This document shows positions 46,048-54,015 of a stretch of 64,000 nucleotides of DNA, piece by piece; within the stretch, counting starts at the first letter, position 1; every line of letters starts with the position of its first letter. Source of the stretch: CALRQJ02 sp943370285. Its GTDB lineage: Bacteria > Bacteroidota > Bacteroidia > Chitinophagales > Chitinophagaceae. Where the stretch lies: contig CALRQJ020000010.1 of the NCBI GenBank assembly GCA_943370285.1, positions 101,655-165,654 on the forward strand, given 5' to 3'. The notes below the pieces were generated by a model. The model was given only the letters and a program-made list of their open reading frames with translations, did not search any database and was not told the origin of the DNA. A program made the position numbers and the translations under genes.

Positions 46048-46992
46048 ATAATATGCTGCTTGATCGCCGTTTTTTGCTGTATTGGTTTGTGCGGCAATTT
46101 GTTTGTAACGTTCTATGTCTGCTTTAGAGAATACGTTGGTTTGTTTGTTGAGCATGTAAGATTCAGGCGCCATTAATGCAATATTTCTTTTGTATTGTTC
46201 ACTGGCCCACATATGATAAGGGCCTGAATCAAACACTACTTTCTTCAATTCAAGCCCGGCTTTTTCTGCTAATATTTCCATGCTTTTTACACTGTGAATG
46301 ATGATATGTCGTGGAGCATCTAATCCTACCCAATTTTCTTGATAGGTTTTCCAACCATACATGCCCATGACCGGTGTACGAATGAGGATATATTTACCAC
46401 GATGCAATAAATTTTTGAGCTGCAGCAATACTTTCAACGGTTCATCCATGTGTTCAAATACATGGTTCAGCATGATATAATCGTACTGCTTGTCTAATTC
46501 AAAAATATCTTTCTTCAAAATGTTGATAGCGCCGTAGTTGATGTCTTTGTCTATAAATGGATCTATACCGGTGAGATTAGTGAAACCGTTTTTATACAAG
46601 TTCAACAACAGACTTCCGTTACCCGTTCCTACATCTAAAATAGCATCGTTAAACTGCACTTGCGGAATTTTCACCCAATCAAAATAATCGGGTGGGGTAT
46701 AGCCAATACTTAACAGACTGCCCAACAACACATTCTTTCCGTGTAACAGATAATCAGCTTTAATTTTTCGCAACGCATCTGGCTTTTTTCTTACTTCTAA
46801 CCCAAGATTGAAGGAATAGTAATCTTCATTAGGATAGTATTTACCGAGGTTTTCCGGAATCTCCACTAATTGCATACATCCACAATCTGCACAATGTTGG
46901 TATGCAAAATCTTCTCTTGTGCCTAACTGCATTTCTTTAACAGTATAGGTTTTGTTTTGGGCTGTGTTACCGCAAACTTTGCAGGCTGTCAT
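46033..46992 (-). CDS. Class I SAM-dependent methyltransferase with N-terminal zinc-binding region
   Basis: The 319-residue protein starts with CKVCGN and a CADCGC pair, a probable zinc ribbon found in one methyltransferase group. The Rossmann domain follows: ILDVGTGNGSLLLNL is motif I, and YIMLNHVFEHMDEP is motif IV. Such enzymes often methylate sugars in surface polysaccharide loci; here two glycosyltransferase genes lie nearby. The gene is convergent with the GT2 gene. Confidence 0.88.
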   Translation of the reverse strand: MTACKVCGNTAQNKTYTVKEMQLGTREDFAYQHCADCGCMQLVEIPENLGKYYPNEDYYSFNLGLEVRKKPDALRKIKADYLLHGKNVLLGSLLSIGYTPPDYFDWVKIPQVQFNDAILDVGTGNGSLLLNLYKNGFTNLTGIDPFIDKDINYGAINILKKDIFELDKQYDYIMLNHVFEHMDEPLKVLLQLKNLLHRGKYILIRTPVMGMYGWKTYQENWVGLDAPRHIIIHSVKSMEILAEKAGLELKKVVFDSGPYHMWASEQYKRNIALMAPESYMLNKQTNVFSKADIERYKQIAAQTNTAKNGDQAAYYLYKP

Positions 46993-47032
46993 CTGGTATT
47001 ATTTAGTTGGCGAAGATAATTAAGCAAAATGG

Positions 47033-47065
47033 TTTGAACCATTTATCGGTACAAGTGTATTATTG
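47033..47065 (+). promoter_or_regulatory. Bacteroidota promoter for the CDGSH gene
   Basis: TTTG at 47033-47036 and TATTATTG at 47058-47065 (seven of eight) are separated by 21 bases. The predicted start of transcription is near 47070, about ten bases before the ATG at 47081, which also supports that start codon over the upstream TTG at 47063. Confidence 0.5.
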
Positions 47066-47080
47066 CAAAAATATTTTACC

Positions 47081-47356
47081 ATGAATTTGCCACATATTGC
47101 CAAGTGCGAACCAACTGCCATTACTGTTGAAGCCGGAAAAACCTATGCTTGGTGTACTTGCGGGTTGAGTGAAAAAAATCCGATTTGCGATGGCAAGCAC
47201 AAAACCTTAGCTACCGAAGAAAATGGAGAAGTGGTAATGCCTTATCGTAGTTTAAAATTTACCGCCGATGCAGATGGCGATGTGTGGTTATGCAATTGTA
47301 AGCAAACAAAAAATCCACCGTTTTGCGATGGATCTCATAATCATACTGTCAAATAG
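47081..47356 (+). CDS. CDGSH iron-sulfur domain protein (two motifs)
   Basis: From ATG 47081 the product is 91 residues with two CDGSH-type [2Fe-2S] motifs: CTCGLSEKNPICDGKH and CNCKQTKNPPFCDGSH. Each gives three Cys and one His ligand. Tandem-motif (type 3) CDGSH proteins form a small redox protein group. No signal peptide, so it is cytoplasmic. Role unknown, perhaps redox or iron-sulfur transfer. It converges with the next minus-strand gene. Confidence 0.93.
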   Translation: MNLPHIAKCEPTAITVEAGKTYAWCTCGLSEKNPICDGKHKTLATEENGEVVMPYRSLKFTADADGDVWLCNCKQTKNPPFCDGSHNHTVK

Positions 47357-47363
47357 TTTGCCT

Positions 47364-47924
47364 TTAGTCTAGGTCTTTAAGGGCTTGCCGTTTCTTTGGA
47401 ATTTTTAGTTTGGGACTAATATTTGGTTTAACATCCTTTGCGCCGGCCATACCGTTATCGGCTGCATCAAAAAAAGTCCAAGTTTTTCCTTTGTCCAACG
47501 ATTCTCCGATAAGCGGAGAAGTAGAAGCAAACCGAAAACCGCTCAGTTCCATTACCATATGTTGTTCTACCACACATTGCATATCGGTTAGAGTAGTTAC
47601 AATTTGCAAAATTCTACCGGGAGCCATCAGTTTAATAGCAGTATCGGGAATATCTTTCATTTGATTTTTGGTAAACACAGCAAATGAATCTACTCCGCCT
47701 AGCATGGTAATAATGGCCGGATTCATATATTGAGCAAAAGCTGTAAAATCTTTCACTTTAAATGCCGCCATCATATTTGCTGCACTTAACCGAATATTTT
47801 TGCGAATGGCTGTGTCTTTTACAACAACTTTGGTTGCGGTAGTTTTTGTTGGTGTTTTAGGGGGTTGGGCTTGAGCAAAAGCAAGGACATCGCAGCAAAG
47901 CAGCAATAAGAGAATTTGTTTCAT
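47364..47924 (-). CDS. Secreted protein with SnoaL/NTF2-like fold, unknown function
   Basis: The 186-residue protein has a signal peptide (LLLLCCDVLAFAQA) and a Lys/Thr-rich linker. The core (about 45-155) has a helix-rich start with ANMMAAFKVKDFTAFAQYMNPAIITMLGG followed by beta strands, the pattern of NTF2-like domains. A basic tail ends in KKRQALKDLD. It lies 19 bases after the YbjQ-family gene in the same direction. Family assignment is tentative. Confidence 0.65.
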   Translation of the reverse strand: MKQILLLLLCCDVLAFAQAQPPKTPTKTTATKVVVKDTAIRKNIRLSAANMMAAFKVKDFTAFAQYMNPAIITMLGGVDSFAVFTKNQMKDIPDTAIKLMAPGRILQIVTTLTDMQCVVEQHMVMELSGFRFASTSPLIGESLDKGKTWTFFDAADNGMAGAKDVKPNISPKLKIPKKRQALKDLD

Positions 47925-47943
47925 GAAATAGTTTTGAAATCAA

Positions 47944-48261
47944 TTAAATCTTCACCGCAGTACCAGTAGCTATTACCATCAGCATACTACCGCCGCTGCC
48001 AACAGTTTCAAAATCTAGGTCAATACCTATTACTGCATTAGCACCCATTTGTTGGGCTTTTTGTGCCAACTCATTCATGGCATCTCTACGGGCTTCTTCA
48101 ATCACTCTTTCATAAGTACCGCTTCTGCCGCCCACAATATCTCTTAAACCGGCAAATAAATCTTTAAAAATATTAGCTCCAATAATGGCTTCGGCGCTTA
48201 CTACACCTAAATATTGTTTAATCGGATTACCTTCTAATGTGCTGGTAGTAGATAAAATCAT
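47944..48261 (-). CDS. YbjQ/DUF74-family protein
   Basis: From ATG 48261 the product is 105 residues: ILSTTSTLEGNPIKQYLGVVSAEAIIGANIFKDLF and RSGTYERVIEEARRDAMNEL with the C-terminal GANAVIGIDLDFE. These are the landmarks of the YbjQ (heavy-metal-binding-like) family, which forms homo-pentamers; the function is unknown. The ATG at 48261 is preferred over 48306 because the extra residues overlap the promoter region. Confidence 0.85.
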   Translation of the reverse strand: MILSTTSTLEGNPIKQYLGVVSAEAIIGANIFKDLFAGLRDIVGGRSGTYERVIEEARRDAMNELAQKAQQMGANAVIGIDLDFETVGSGGSMLMVIATGTAVKI

Positions 48262-48278
48262 AACTTGTAAATTTTGTA

Positions 48279-48307
48279 TAAATGTACTGCCATTTGTCGG
48301 TTTCAAA
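48279..48307 (-). promoter_or_regulatory. Probable promoter for the YbjQ-family gene
   Basis: On the minus strand TTTG (48304-48307) and TACATTTA (48279-48286, seven of eight) are 17 bases apart, 17 bases before the ATG at 48261. The spacing is shorter than the usual 19-21. Confidence 0.35.
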
Positions 48308-48324
48308 AAACCGTTGAAGTAATA

Positions 48325-48355
48325 TTGTGATATGCTAAACAGTTATGTAACCTTG
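48325..48355 (+). promoter_or_regulatory. Probable promoter for the TPM-domain gene
   Basis: TTG (48325-48327) and TAACCTTG (48348-48355, seven of eight) are 20 bases apart. Only three bases separate the -7 box from the ATG at 48359, so the mRNA would have almost no leader. Confidence 0.45.
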
Positions 48356-48358
48356 CGA

Positions 48359-48877
48359 ATGAAATATACTGTATTGCTATTCATGGTGTTGAGTGCACTC
48401 GCTGTTAATGCACAGCAAACTACTACAAATACTCCACCTACTTTTCAATGGCAAAAAACCAGTCATTTTCCTAAGCCGGTGGGCTTTGTCAATGATTATG
48501 AAAACATACTGGATAGTGCCAAAGAAAAACTACTTACTCAACGCATTCAGCAGCACGAACAAAAAACCACCAATCAAATTGCTATTGTTACGGTGGCGTC
48601 TATTTCACCTTATACTGATTTCTTTCCTTTTTGTGTAGAGCTGAGTAATAACTGGGGCGTAGGTGTAAAATCAAAGAATAATGGCATCACCATTATCTTT
48701 AGTAAAGCGTTGAAAAAAGTGAGAATTACAGTGGGTAAAGGATTAGAAAACACCATTACAGACGAAGTCTGTATGCAAATTGTAGAAACGATTATGATTC
48801 CTGCTTTTAAGGCCGAGCAATATGAAGTTGGTTTACAAAAAGGACTAGAAGCTGTTATCAAAAAATTAGAATCTTAA
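48359..48877 (+). CDS. Exported TPM-domain (YgcG-like) protein
   Basis: From ATG 48359 the product is 172 residues with a signal peptide (VLSALAVNAQQ). The TPM domain shows FVNDYENILDSAKEKLLTQRI, QIAIVTVASI, NNWGVGVKSKNNGITIIFSKALKKVRITVG. TPM domains occur in thylakoid and bacterial envelope proteins, some as phosphatases (TLP18.3). It has no C-terminal membrane helix, unlike many YgcG proteins. Function unknown. Confidence 0.85.
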   Translation: MKYTVLLFMVLSALAVNAQQTTTNTPPTFQWQKTSHFPKPVGFVNDYENILDSAKEKLLTQRIQQHEQKTTNQIAIVTVASISPYTDFFPFCVELSNNWGVGVKSKNNGITIIFSKALKKVRITVGKGLENTITDEVCMQIVETIMIPAFKAEQYEVGLQKGLEAVIKKLES

Positions 48878-48881
48878 TTGC

Positions 48882-49511
48882 TTAAAATTCTTTTCGTATA
48901 AAAATACCGGTGTTTTGAGTAGCCGTTAAATGATGAATACCGCTTTGTGTATAATCTCCACCCAAACCGGTTTGCCAATCTTTTAATTTAATGCCTAATC
49001 GTAATCGTTGCGTATAACTTTTATGTTGTTGATTGTCTAACGTATTAAAAAATTCTGTTTGTATAAACCATCTTATTTGATTGTTTAGTTTGGGTGTATA
49101 TCGGGCCAAAACAAACCAATCTCCCGAAAAACGATGAGCCGTATTATTGCCCACCACTATCCAACTAAACACACTACCATTTTTAAAGGAGCGGAACAAT
49201 TGTACGCCACCTTTGGCCACAAAGCCGGTTTGCTGAAACTGTGTAGCAGCCACTATTCCAATGCCATTCTTAAAATTATAGCTGATGGCATTGGTAATGC
49301 CAAATGCGGTTTGATTACTGTAATCTACCGAAGCCCTTGAACGATGAAAAAACAACCAAGGTGCGTTTTTATGTTGGGTAGGATTTTTAAACCACAACAC
49401 ATCAGCACCGGTTCTTTTATGACCGGCAAATAGTTCAAAGGGAATAGTTTGTTGTGCCGCCGCCCAATAAACAGCAGCACAACAAACTATCATCAGCAAT
49501 AATCGATTCAT
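48882..49511 (-). CDS. Exported outer-membrane beta-barrel-like protein (DUF2490-like)
   Basis: The 209-residue protein has a signal peptide (CCAAVYWAAAQ) and short alternating beta strands to the end (TGIFIRKEF). The pattern WLFFHRSRASVDY, NFKNGIGIVAATQFQ and WFIQTEFFNT fits a small barrel, as in DUF2490-type proteins. Its start (49511) overlaps the stop of the DJ-1 fusion gene by one base, so it is the second gene of that operon. Function unknown. Confidence 0.65.
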   Translation of the reverse strand: MNRLLLMIVCCAAVYWAAAQQTIPFELFAGHKRTGADVLWFKNPTQHKNAPWLFFHRSRASVDYSNQTAFGITNAISYNFKNGIGIVAATQFQQTGFVAKGGVQLFRSFKNGSVFSWIVVGNNTAHRFSGDWFVLARYTPKLNNQIRWFIQTEFFNTLDNQQHKSYTQRLRLGIKLKDWQTGLGGDYTQSGIHHLTATQNTGIFIRKEF

Positions 49512-51022
49512 CAGTTTAAATTGGTCAATATGTCAACAAATTGTTGTGGTTGAACCACAAATGGCAAGTGTGATGTTTTCATCTCAACTACTTTTTTAAT
49601 GGTTCCATTTGCTTTAATCATTTGCTGTTGCAAATCATAACCAACAGCATTGTCTAGCGTAGTACTGATATAATATTTTTTTACACTTCCAAATTTTGCT
49701 GCGGTAAGTTTTACTTTTTCACCCAATGGCTTGGTAGGTTCTTCTTTATGGTATTTTACCAACACTTCTTTCATATAATCCGGACAATCGGCACAAACTG
49801 CATCTGCTATAATATCTTTCTTAATAGTAGCTGCGGAAGAATCTGCATTAAACACCAATGCTGATCCTACTTTACTTTGTTTGTCTTGTTTAGACAATGA
49901 AAGCAAGTCTTCACCATTTTTGGGTAAATAAGCAGACACATAAACCAACTTACCAATTTTATTAGGCATATTTTCTGCTACCTGACTAATCACTATTCCT
50001 GCCATGCTATGACCCACCAAAATCACTTTTCCTGTTTGTTGGTTAATAGCATTGGTGACGGTTTGTACATAGCTGTTTAATGTTACTTTATTTGGAGCAG
50101 TTAAATCAACGCCATGTGCCGGTAAGTTAACCACTATTACATTCGCTTTAATTGCCAATTGATTTCTTACCGCACCCCATGCACTTTCATCGGCCCAAGC
50201 ACCATGTACTAAAACATAAGTGGGATAACGCTTCTTATCTTCTTCTAATGCTTTCAACACTAGTTCTGCGGCTTTGCTGCCACTGTTTTGTTGTTGACCG
50301 GTAATCAAGTTGCCATCTTTAACCGCATAAGCCGAAAACGGAGCACCTACTTCAAACTTACTGTTGGCCATTTTTCTGGCTTCATTTTCAATTCTAAAGG
50401 GTTGAATTTTCATGCCTACATAATTATCGGCATATTGCTCTTCGCTAGAAGCAAAGCCTGTCCAGCGTTTGCCTTCTACCAAAAATTTTCCGTTGGGCAA
50501 TTTGGCTTTCAATAAAATGCATGTGCCATGACAAATAGCTGCAGTTGGTTTTCCGGTCAAATAAAAATTGACAAAGAACTCTTGCAAAGGCTTATTGTCT
50601 ATAAAAGTGTACATCGGCCCTTGACCGCCGCAAATGAAAACGGCTTTGTAATCATTCGGATTTACATTGCTCAACTTCAATGTATTTTTTGTTAGCGCCA
50701 TTTTGCTTTCGTCTTTTTTAAATCCTAAAGACAAATAATCAAAAGCTGCATATTTACTGGCATCTTCAGGGTCACTAAACCCGTCAAATTTAATTTCGCC
50801 ACCGTCGGGGCTAGCAATATCAATGGTGTAACCTGCTTCGGCAAACAGCCAATAAGGATGTGCCAACTCGGCATACCAAACACCAATTGGCCAACCGGTT
50901 TGTTTACTAACCGATGGGTTAGAAGCAATCATCAAAATTTTACCATTGTTACCGGCATTGTGCTGCGCTTTAACCAAGTTTACAGCAACCAAAACAAAGA
51001 GTACAACTAATATTTTTCTCAT
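49511..51022 (-). CDS. Exported DJ-1/PfpI-family and alpha/beta-hydrolase fusion protein
   Basis: From ATG 51022 the product is 503 residues with a signal peptide (LVAVNLVKAQ). Residues about 25-262 form a DJ-1/PfpI class I glutamine-amidotransferase-like domain of the Hsp31 type, with AICHGTC (Cys164 and His165) and Glu52. Residues about 267-503 form an alpha/beta hydrolase: HGAW oxyanion segment (273-276), GHSMAG (337-342, nucleophile Ser339) and a late His in TSHLPF. Both domains keep catalytic residues. It faces an HxlR-type regulator, so it may respond to electrophiles or another small molecule. The natural substrate is unknown. Confidence 0.88.
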   Translation of the reverse strand: MRKILVVLFVLVAVNLVKAQHNAGNNGKILMIASNPSVSKQTGWPIGVWYAELAHPYWLFAEAGYTIDIASPDGGEIKFDGFSDPEDASKYAAFDYLSLGFKKDESKMALTKNTLKLSNVNPNDYKAVFICGGQGPMYTFIDNKPLQEFFVNFYLTGKPTAAICHGTCILLKAKLPNGKFLVEGKRWTGFASSEEQYADNYVGMKIQPFRIENEARKMANSKFEVGAPFSAYAVKDGNLITGQQQNSGSKAAELVLKALEEDKKRYPTYVLVHGAWADESAWGAVRNQLAIKANVIVVNLPAHGVDLTAPNKVTLNSYVQTVTNAINQQTGKVILVGHSMAGIVISQVAENMPNKIGKLVYVSAYLPKNGEDLLSLSKQDKQSKVGSALVFNADSSAATIKKDIIADAVCADCPDYMKEVLVKYHKEEPTKPLGEKVKLTAAKFGSVKKYYISTTLDNAVGYDLQQQMIKANGTIKKVVEMKTSHLPFVVQPQQFVDILTNLN

Positions 51023-51118
51023 AGTTTTTAATTTGAGGTACAAAACTGTTGATTACTACTTCCAAAACCATGTACAGCACCATATGGGCTGCAACGAACT
51101 TTTAGGTGCGTTAAGGGT

Positions 51119-51126
51119 TATATTTG
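51119..51126 (+). promoter_or_regulatory. -7 box for the HxlR regulator
   Basis: TATATTTG is a perfect TAnnTTTG match, 14 bases before ATG 51141. The -33 region shows no TTTG; control by the regulator itself or by a neighbour is possible. It supports 51141 rather than 51084 as the start codon. Confidence 0.45.
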
Positions 51127-51140
51127 GAAAAAATTCTGCC

Positions 51141-51518
51141 ATGCCAGATTTGGTTGTCAATAAACATGTGGTATATAATCCGGTAGATTATGTGTTGCAA
51201 ATGATGGGCGGTATTTGGAAAACGCCTATTCTTTGGCGACTGAAGAATAAGACCTATCGTTATTCTGAATTGGAAAAAGATATTCCACACATTAGCCAAA
51301 AAATGTTGACCAAAGCATTGAAAGAATTGGAAGCAGATGGGTTGATTGTAAAAACAGTTTTTCCCGAAGTACCACCAAGGGTTGAATATGTGCTGAACGA
51401 AAAAGGGAGATTGTTGATACCGGTGATAGAAACTATTCGCAATGCCGGCATCAATTTGATGAAAATAGATGGCATAGATTACAACCAATTGATTCAGGAA
51501 GAAAAGCAACGCAAATGA
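51141..51518 (+). CDS. HxlR-family winged-helix transcription regulator
   Basis: The 125-residue protein from ATG 51141 has the HxlR domain: MMGGIWKTPILWRLKNKTYRYSELEKDI, ISQKMLTKALKELEADGLI as the recognition region, and PPRVEYVLNEKGRLLIPVI as the wing. The usual N-terminal Cys of HxlR sensors is replaced by Asn-Pro (YNPVDYVL), so a different signal is likely. It is divergent from the DJ-1 fusion gene, typical of HxlR control of a neighbouring redox-related gene. It overlaps the pnuC ATG by four bases. Confidence 0.88.
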   Translation: MPDLVVNKHVVYNPVDYVLQMMGGIWKTPILWRLKNKTYRYSELEKDIPHISQKMLTKALKELEADGLIVKTVFPEVPPRVEYVLNEKGRLLIPVIETIRNAGINLMKIDGIDYNQLIQEEKQRK

Positions 51519-52144
51519 CGGTTACTGAATTTTGGTTTCAATGTAAAGCAGGATTGTACAATACTTCTCTGTTGGAGTACATCGCTGTTGTTGCAGGTAT
51601 TGTAAGTGTTTGGTTTAGCCGAAAAGAAAACATTTTGGTGTATCCGATTGGATTGGTGAATACCATCATATATATCTTCATCAGTCTTCAATACCACTTA
51701 CCCGGCGAAGCCAGTGTAAATTTGTATTATACCATTATGAGTGTTTATGGTTGGTGTCTATGGCTGAAAAAAAATGAGCAACAAGAAAAGATCATACATA
51801 TCAGCTATTCCAATTCAACAATGTGGCTACAACAAATAGCATTTTTTTTATTTTTTTATGGAACGATTTATTTTTCGTTGATTTATTTGAAAGATAACTT
51901 TTTTGCCGGTGCCATTCCTTGGGCCGATGCATTTGCCTCAGCCACCGCCTTTACCGCTATGTGGTTAATGACCAGAAAAAAAGTAGAAAGTTGGTATTGG
52001 TGGATAGCAACAAACATGGCATCTATTCCTTTGTATTTTGTAAAGGGATTAGTAGTTACCAGTGTGTACTACTTCATTCTTTTAATAATGGCTGTATTTG
52101 GATTAATAGAATGGCGCAACAGATCAAAACAACAACATGCTTAA
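51515..52144 (+). CDS. pnuC: Nicotinamide riboside/mononucleotide transporter PnuC
   Basis: The 209-residue integral membrane protein has about seven hydrophobic segments and the PnuC layout: EYIAVVAGIVSVWFSRKENILVYPIGLVNTI, and NLYYTIMSVYGWCLWLKK with the conserved Trp/Tyr region, and the WWIATNMASIPLYF helix. PnuC lets vitamin-B3 nucleosides enter by facilitated diffusion. The kinase gene downstream overlaps by eight bases, so import and trapping by phosphorylation are coupled. The start overlaps the HxlR gene (ATGA). Confidence 0.92.
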   Translation: MTVTEFWFQCKAGLYNTSLLEYIAVVAGIVSVWFSRKENILVYPIGLVNTIIYIFISLQYHLPGEASVNLYYTIMSVYGWCLWLKKNEQQEKIIHISYSNSTMWLQQIAFFLFFYGTIYFSLIYLKDNFFAGAIPWADAFASATAFTAMWLMTRKKVESWYWWIATNMASIPLYFVKGLVVTSVYYFILLIMAVFGLIEWRNRSKQQHA

Positions 52145-52751
52145 AAAAATTGTAATTATAGGTCCGGAAAGTACCGGAAAAAGTACATTGTGTAAACAGT
52201 TGGCTGCACATTATAACACCGAATGGTGTCCTGAATTTGCCCGTGAATACTTGCTTACACATGGTATACAATATACATTCGATGATTTAATGACTATTGC
52301 TAAAGGCCAACTAGCATTAGAAGATGAAGCGGTTGAAAAAGAGAACAAGAATTGGGCATCACATCAAGACCGAAGCGATGTTAATCAACATTCACTACTT
52401 GCCACTCACCATTCACCCTTACTATTTCTCGATACCGATATGTATGTGATGAAAGTGTGGTGTGAATACGTTTTTAGCAAATGCCATCAATTTATTTTAG
52501 ATGAAATTGTAAGCAGAAAAAATGATTTGTACTTACTGTGTAATATTGATTTGCCTTGGGTAAAAGATGAATTACGGGAATACCCCGATGAACAACCTCG
52601 CCAAGAGTTGTATCGCATGTATCAAGACATATTAATCAACCAACAAGTGCCGTGGGTAAATATTAGTGGCAGTTATGAGGAGAGATTGGCAACAGCAATA
52701 AATGCGGTTGATGCTTTTCTAAATGCATCTACTACCGCATCAAAGCCCTAA
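52137..52751 (+). CDS. NadR-like nicotinamide riboside kinase/P-loop ATPase
   Basis: The 204-residue protein has a Walker A motif at the N-terminus (GPESTGKST) and EFAREYLL, LFLDTDMYVMKVW, characteristic of the NadR ribosylnicotinamide kinase domain. It lacks the NMN adenylyltransferase domain of full NadR. It overlaps pnuC by eight bases, which fits nicotinamide riboside salvage. The last 20 bases overlap the end of the convergent mtgA gene. A direct assignment as the NR kinase is inference. Confidence 0.88.
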   Translation: MLKKIVIIGPESTGKSTLCKQLAAHYNTEWCPEFAREYLLTHGIQYTFDDLMTIAKGQLALEDEAVEKENKNWASHQDRSDVNQHSLLATHHSPLLFLDTDMYVMKVWCEYVFSKCHQFILDEIVSRKNDLYLLCNIDLPWVKDELREYPDEQPRQELYRMYQDILINQQVPWVNISGSYEERLATAINAVDAFLNASTTASKP

Positions 52752-53454
52752 CATCTTCATCATCTTCTATATTATTCATTTGTCTTAAAATCCAACGGTG
52801 TTTCCAACCTACAAAACGGCTCATGGGTTTTACGGCAAATCTTTTAGGGTTGGGTAAACAGGCAATAATCATGGCCGCCTCACTCCGGGTTAATTGTTTG
52901 GCAGATTTGCCAAAATAGTGTTGGGCAGCAGCTTCTATCCCAAAAATGCCGGGTCCCATTTCAATTACATTCAAGTACACTTCCATAATGCGTTGTTTAC
53001 CCCAAATCCATTCAATTAGTTGGGTAAAATACAATTCCGGTACTTTTCTAATGTATTTAGTAGCGCCACTGCCTTGCCATAAAAAAACATTTTTTGCTGT
53101 TTGCTGACTAATGGTACTTGCACCTGCACCTAAAGGCAATTTCTTCTTTTTACTTTTCTTTTTGGGCTTCAAACTTTTTTCAATGGCATCCCAATCAAAA
53201 CCGCCATGGTCTGGAAAAGCTTGGTCTTCGCTGGCAATGGCAGCAAGTTTAACGTTAGGCGAAATATCCTTCCAACTCACATAATCTCGTTTTAAGCCGT
53301 AAGAAAAGCTATCGCCAATTTGAGTGAGTGTTATGGGGGGCATTACCCATTTGCATAAAAGCAGGTAAACAAAAGAGGAGATAAATCCCCAAAAGAAAAT
53401 TTTCTTCGTTATTCGCCAGATTCTTTTCAACAAAGATGGTTTTGTTACAGCCAT
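52732..53454 (-). CDS. mtgA: Monofunctional biosynthetic peptidoglycan transglycosylase
   Basis: The 240-residue GT51 enzyme has one N-terminal transmembrane helix (about 18-36). The catalytic Glu76 is in SEDQAFPDHGGFD, the second signature is GASTISQQTAKNVFLW, and QRIMEVYLNVIEMGPGIFGIEAAA completes the GT51 set. It polymerises lipid II glycan strands at the inner membrane. No transpeptidase domain is present. It starts at the last base of the upstream gene (TAATG), so the two are coupled. Confidence 0.94.
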   Translation of the reverse strand: MAVTKPSLLKRIWRITKKIFFWGFISSFVYLLLCKWVMPPITLTQIGDSFSYGLKRDYVSWKDISPNVKLAAIASEDQAFPDHGGFDWDAIEKSLKPKKKSKKKKLPLGAGASTISQQTAKNVFLWQGSGATKYIRKVPELYFTQLIEWIWGKQRIMEVYLNVIEMGPGIFGIEAAAQHYFGKSAKQLTRSEAAMIIACLPNPKRFAVKPMSRFVGWKHRWILRQMNNIEDDEDVRALMR

Positions 53455-53969
53455 TAGTAGATAGCATTGTTAGGCCGTAAATCTAATACCTGCAAGCCAA
53501 ACTTTTTACCCAAATGGTAGCGTTTCTTTTTAAATATTCGGGCAGTCATTATCTTGTTAACCACAATGGGGCCATAACCCAATACTGATGCATACGCTAA
53601 AGAGGTGCCAAAATTCTCCCACTCACTTAAGGTAATTCCGGCAGTAGTAAGCCCAACGCCAAGTGTAATTAAAGCCAATTGTTCTGCTGAAATTTGCATG
53701 GTCTTTTTAGGCGACTTGGGCTTTTGTAAAGCAGTAATCTCCTTCAAGCTAAAGCCAATTTGATTTAAGAAAATGGAATCTTCTTTAATACCTGTGATAT
53801 AGCCGTAAAGCGGTTGTTGTAATGAAGTGGTTATGATGATATCATCACCTCTGTAAAATCGTTTAATGACTTTTCCATTTTTACGCAGCAGCAGTTGAGG
53901 TTCTGTTCTTTGTGCTGCAACACTGCTCCAACAACAACAGATGACCAAAAATGAAAAGAGAATTTTCAT
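53454..53969 (-). CDS. Exported protein of unknown function
   Basis: From ATG 53969 the product is 171 residues with a signal peptide (VICCCWSSVAAQ). The start at 53978 would be TTG. The mature part has a beta-rich first half (LLLRKNGKVIKRFYRGDDIII, GYITGIKEDSIFLN) and a hydrophobic stretch (about 100-130) that could be a membrane helix. I do not recognise the family. It is coupled to mtgA, so an envelope role is likely. Confidence 0.7.
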   Translation of the reverse strand: MKILFSFLVICCCWSSVAAQRTEPQLLLRKNGKVIKRFYRGDDIIITTSLQQPLYGYITGIKEDSIFLNQIGFSLKEITALQKPKSPKKTMQISAEQLALITLGVGLTTAGITLSEWENFGTSLAYASVLGYGPIVVNKIMTARIFKKKRYHLGKKFGLQVLDLRPNNAIY

Positions 53970-54015
53970 GTGGCGCAAATTAGTGTACTACTGATATTAC
54001 GGTTGAAATAAACTG

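Noticed and set aside
51023..51140. Possible riboswitch before the HxlR-pnuC-kinase operon
   Set aside because: The gap to the HxlR start is only 118 bases with a perfect promoter box near its end, leaving a leader of about 10 bases; no room for a PreQ1, TPP or NAD-II type element.
51111..51697. Minus-strand frames opposite the HxlR and pnuC genes
   Set aside because: The plus-strand genes have clear family motifs and overlapping starts and stops; the minus frames have none.
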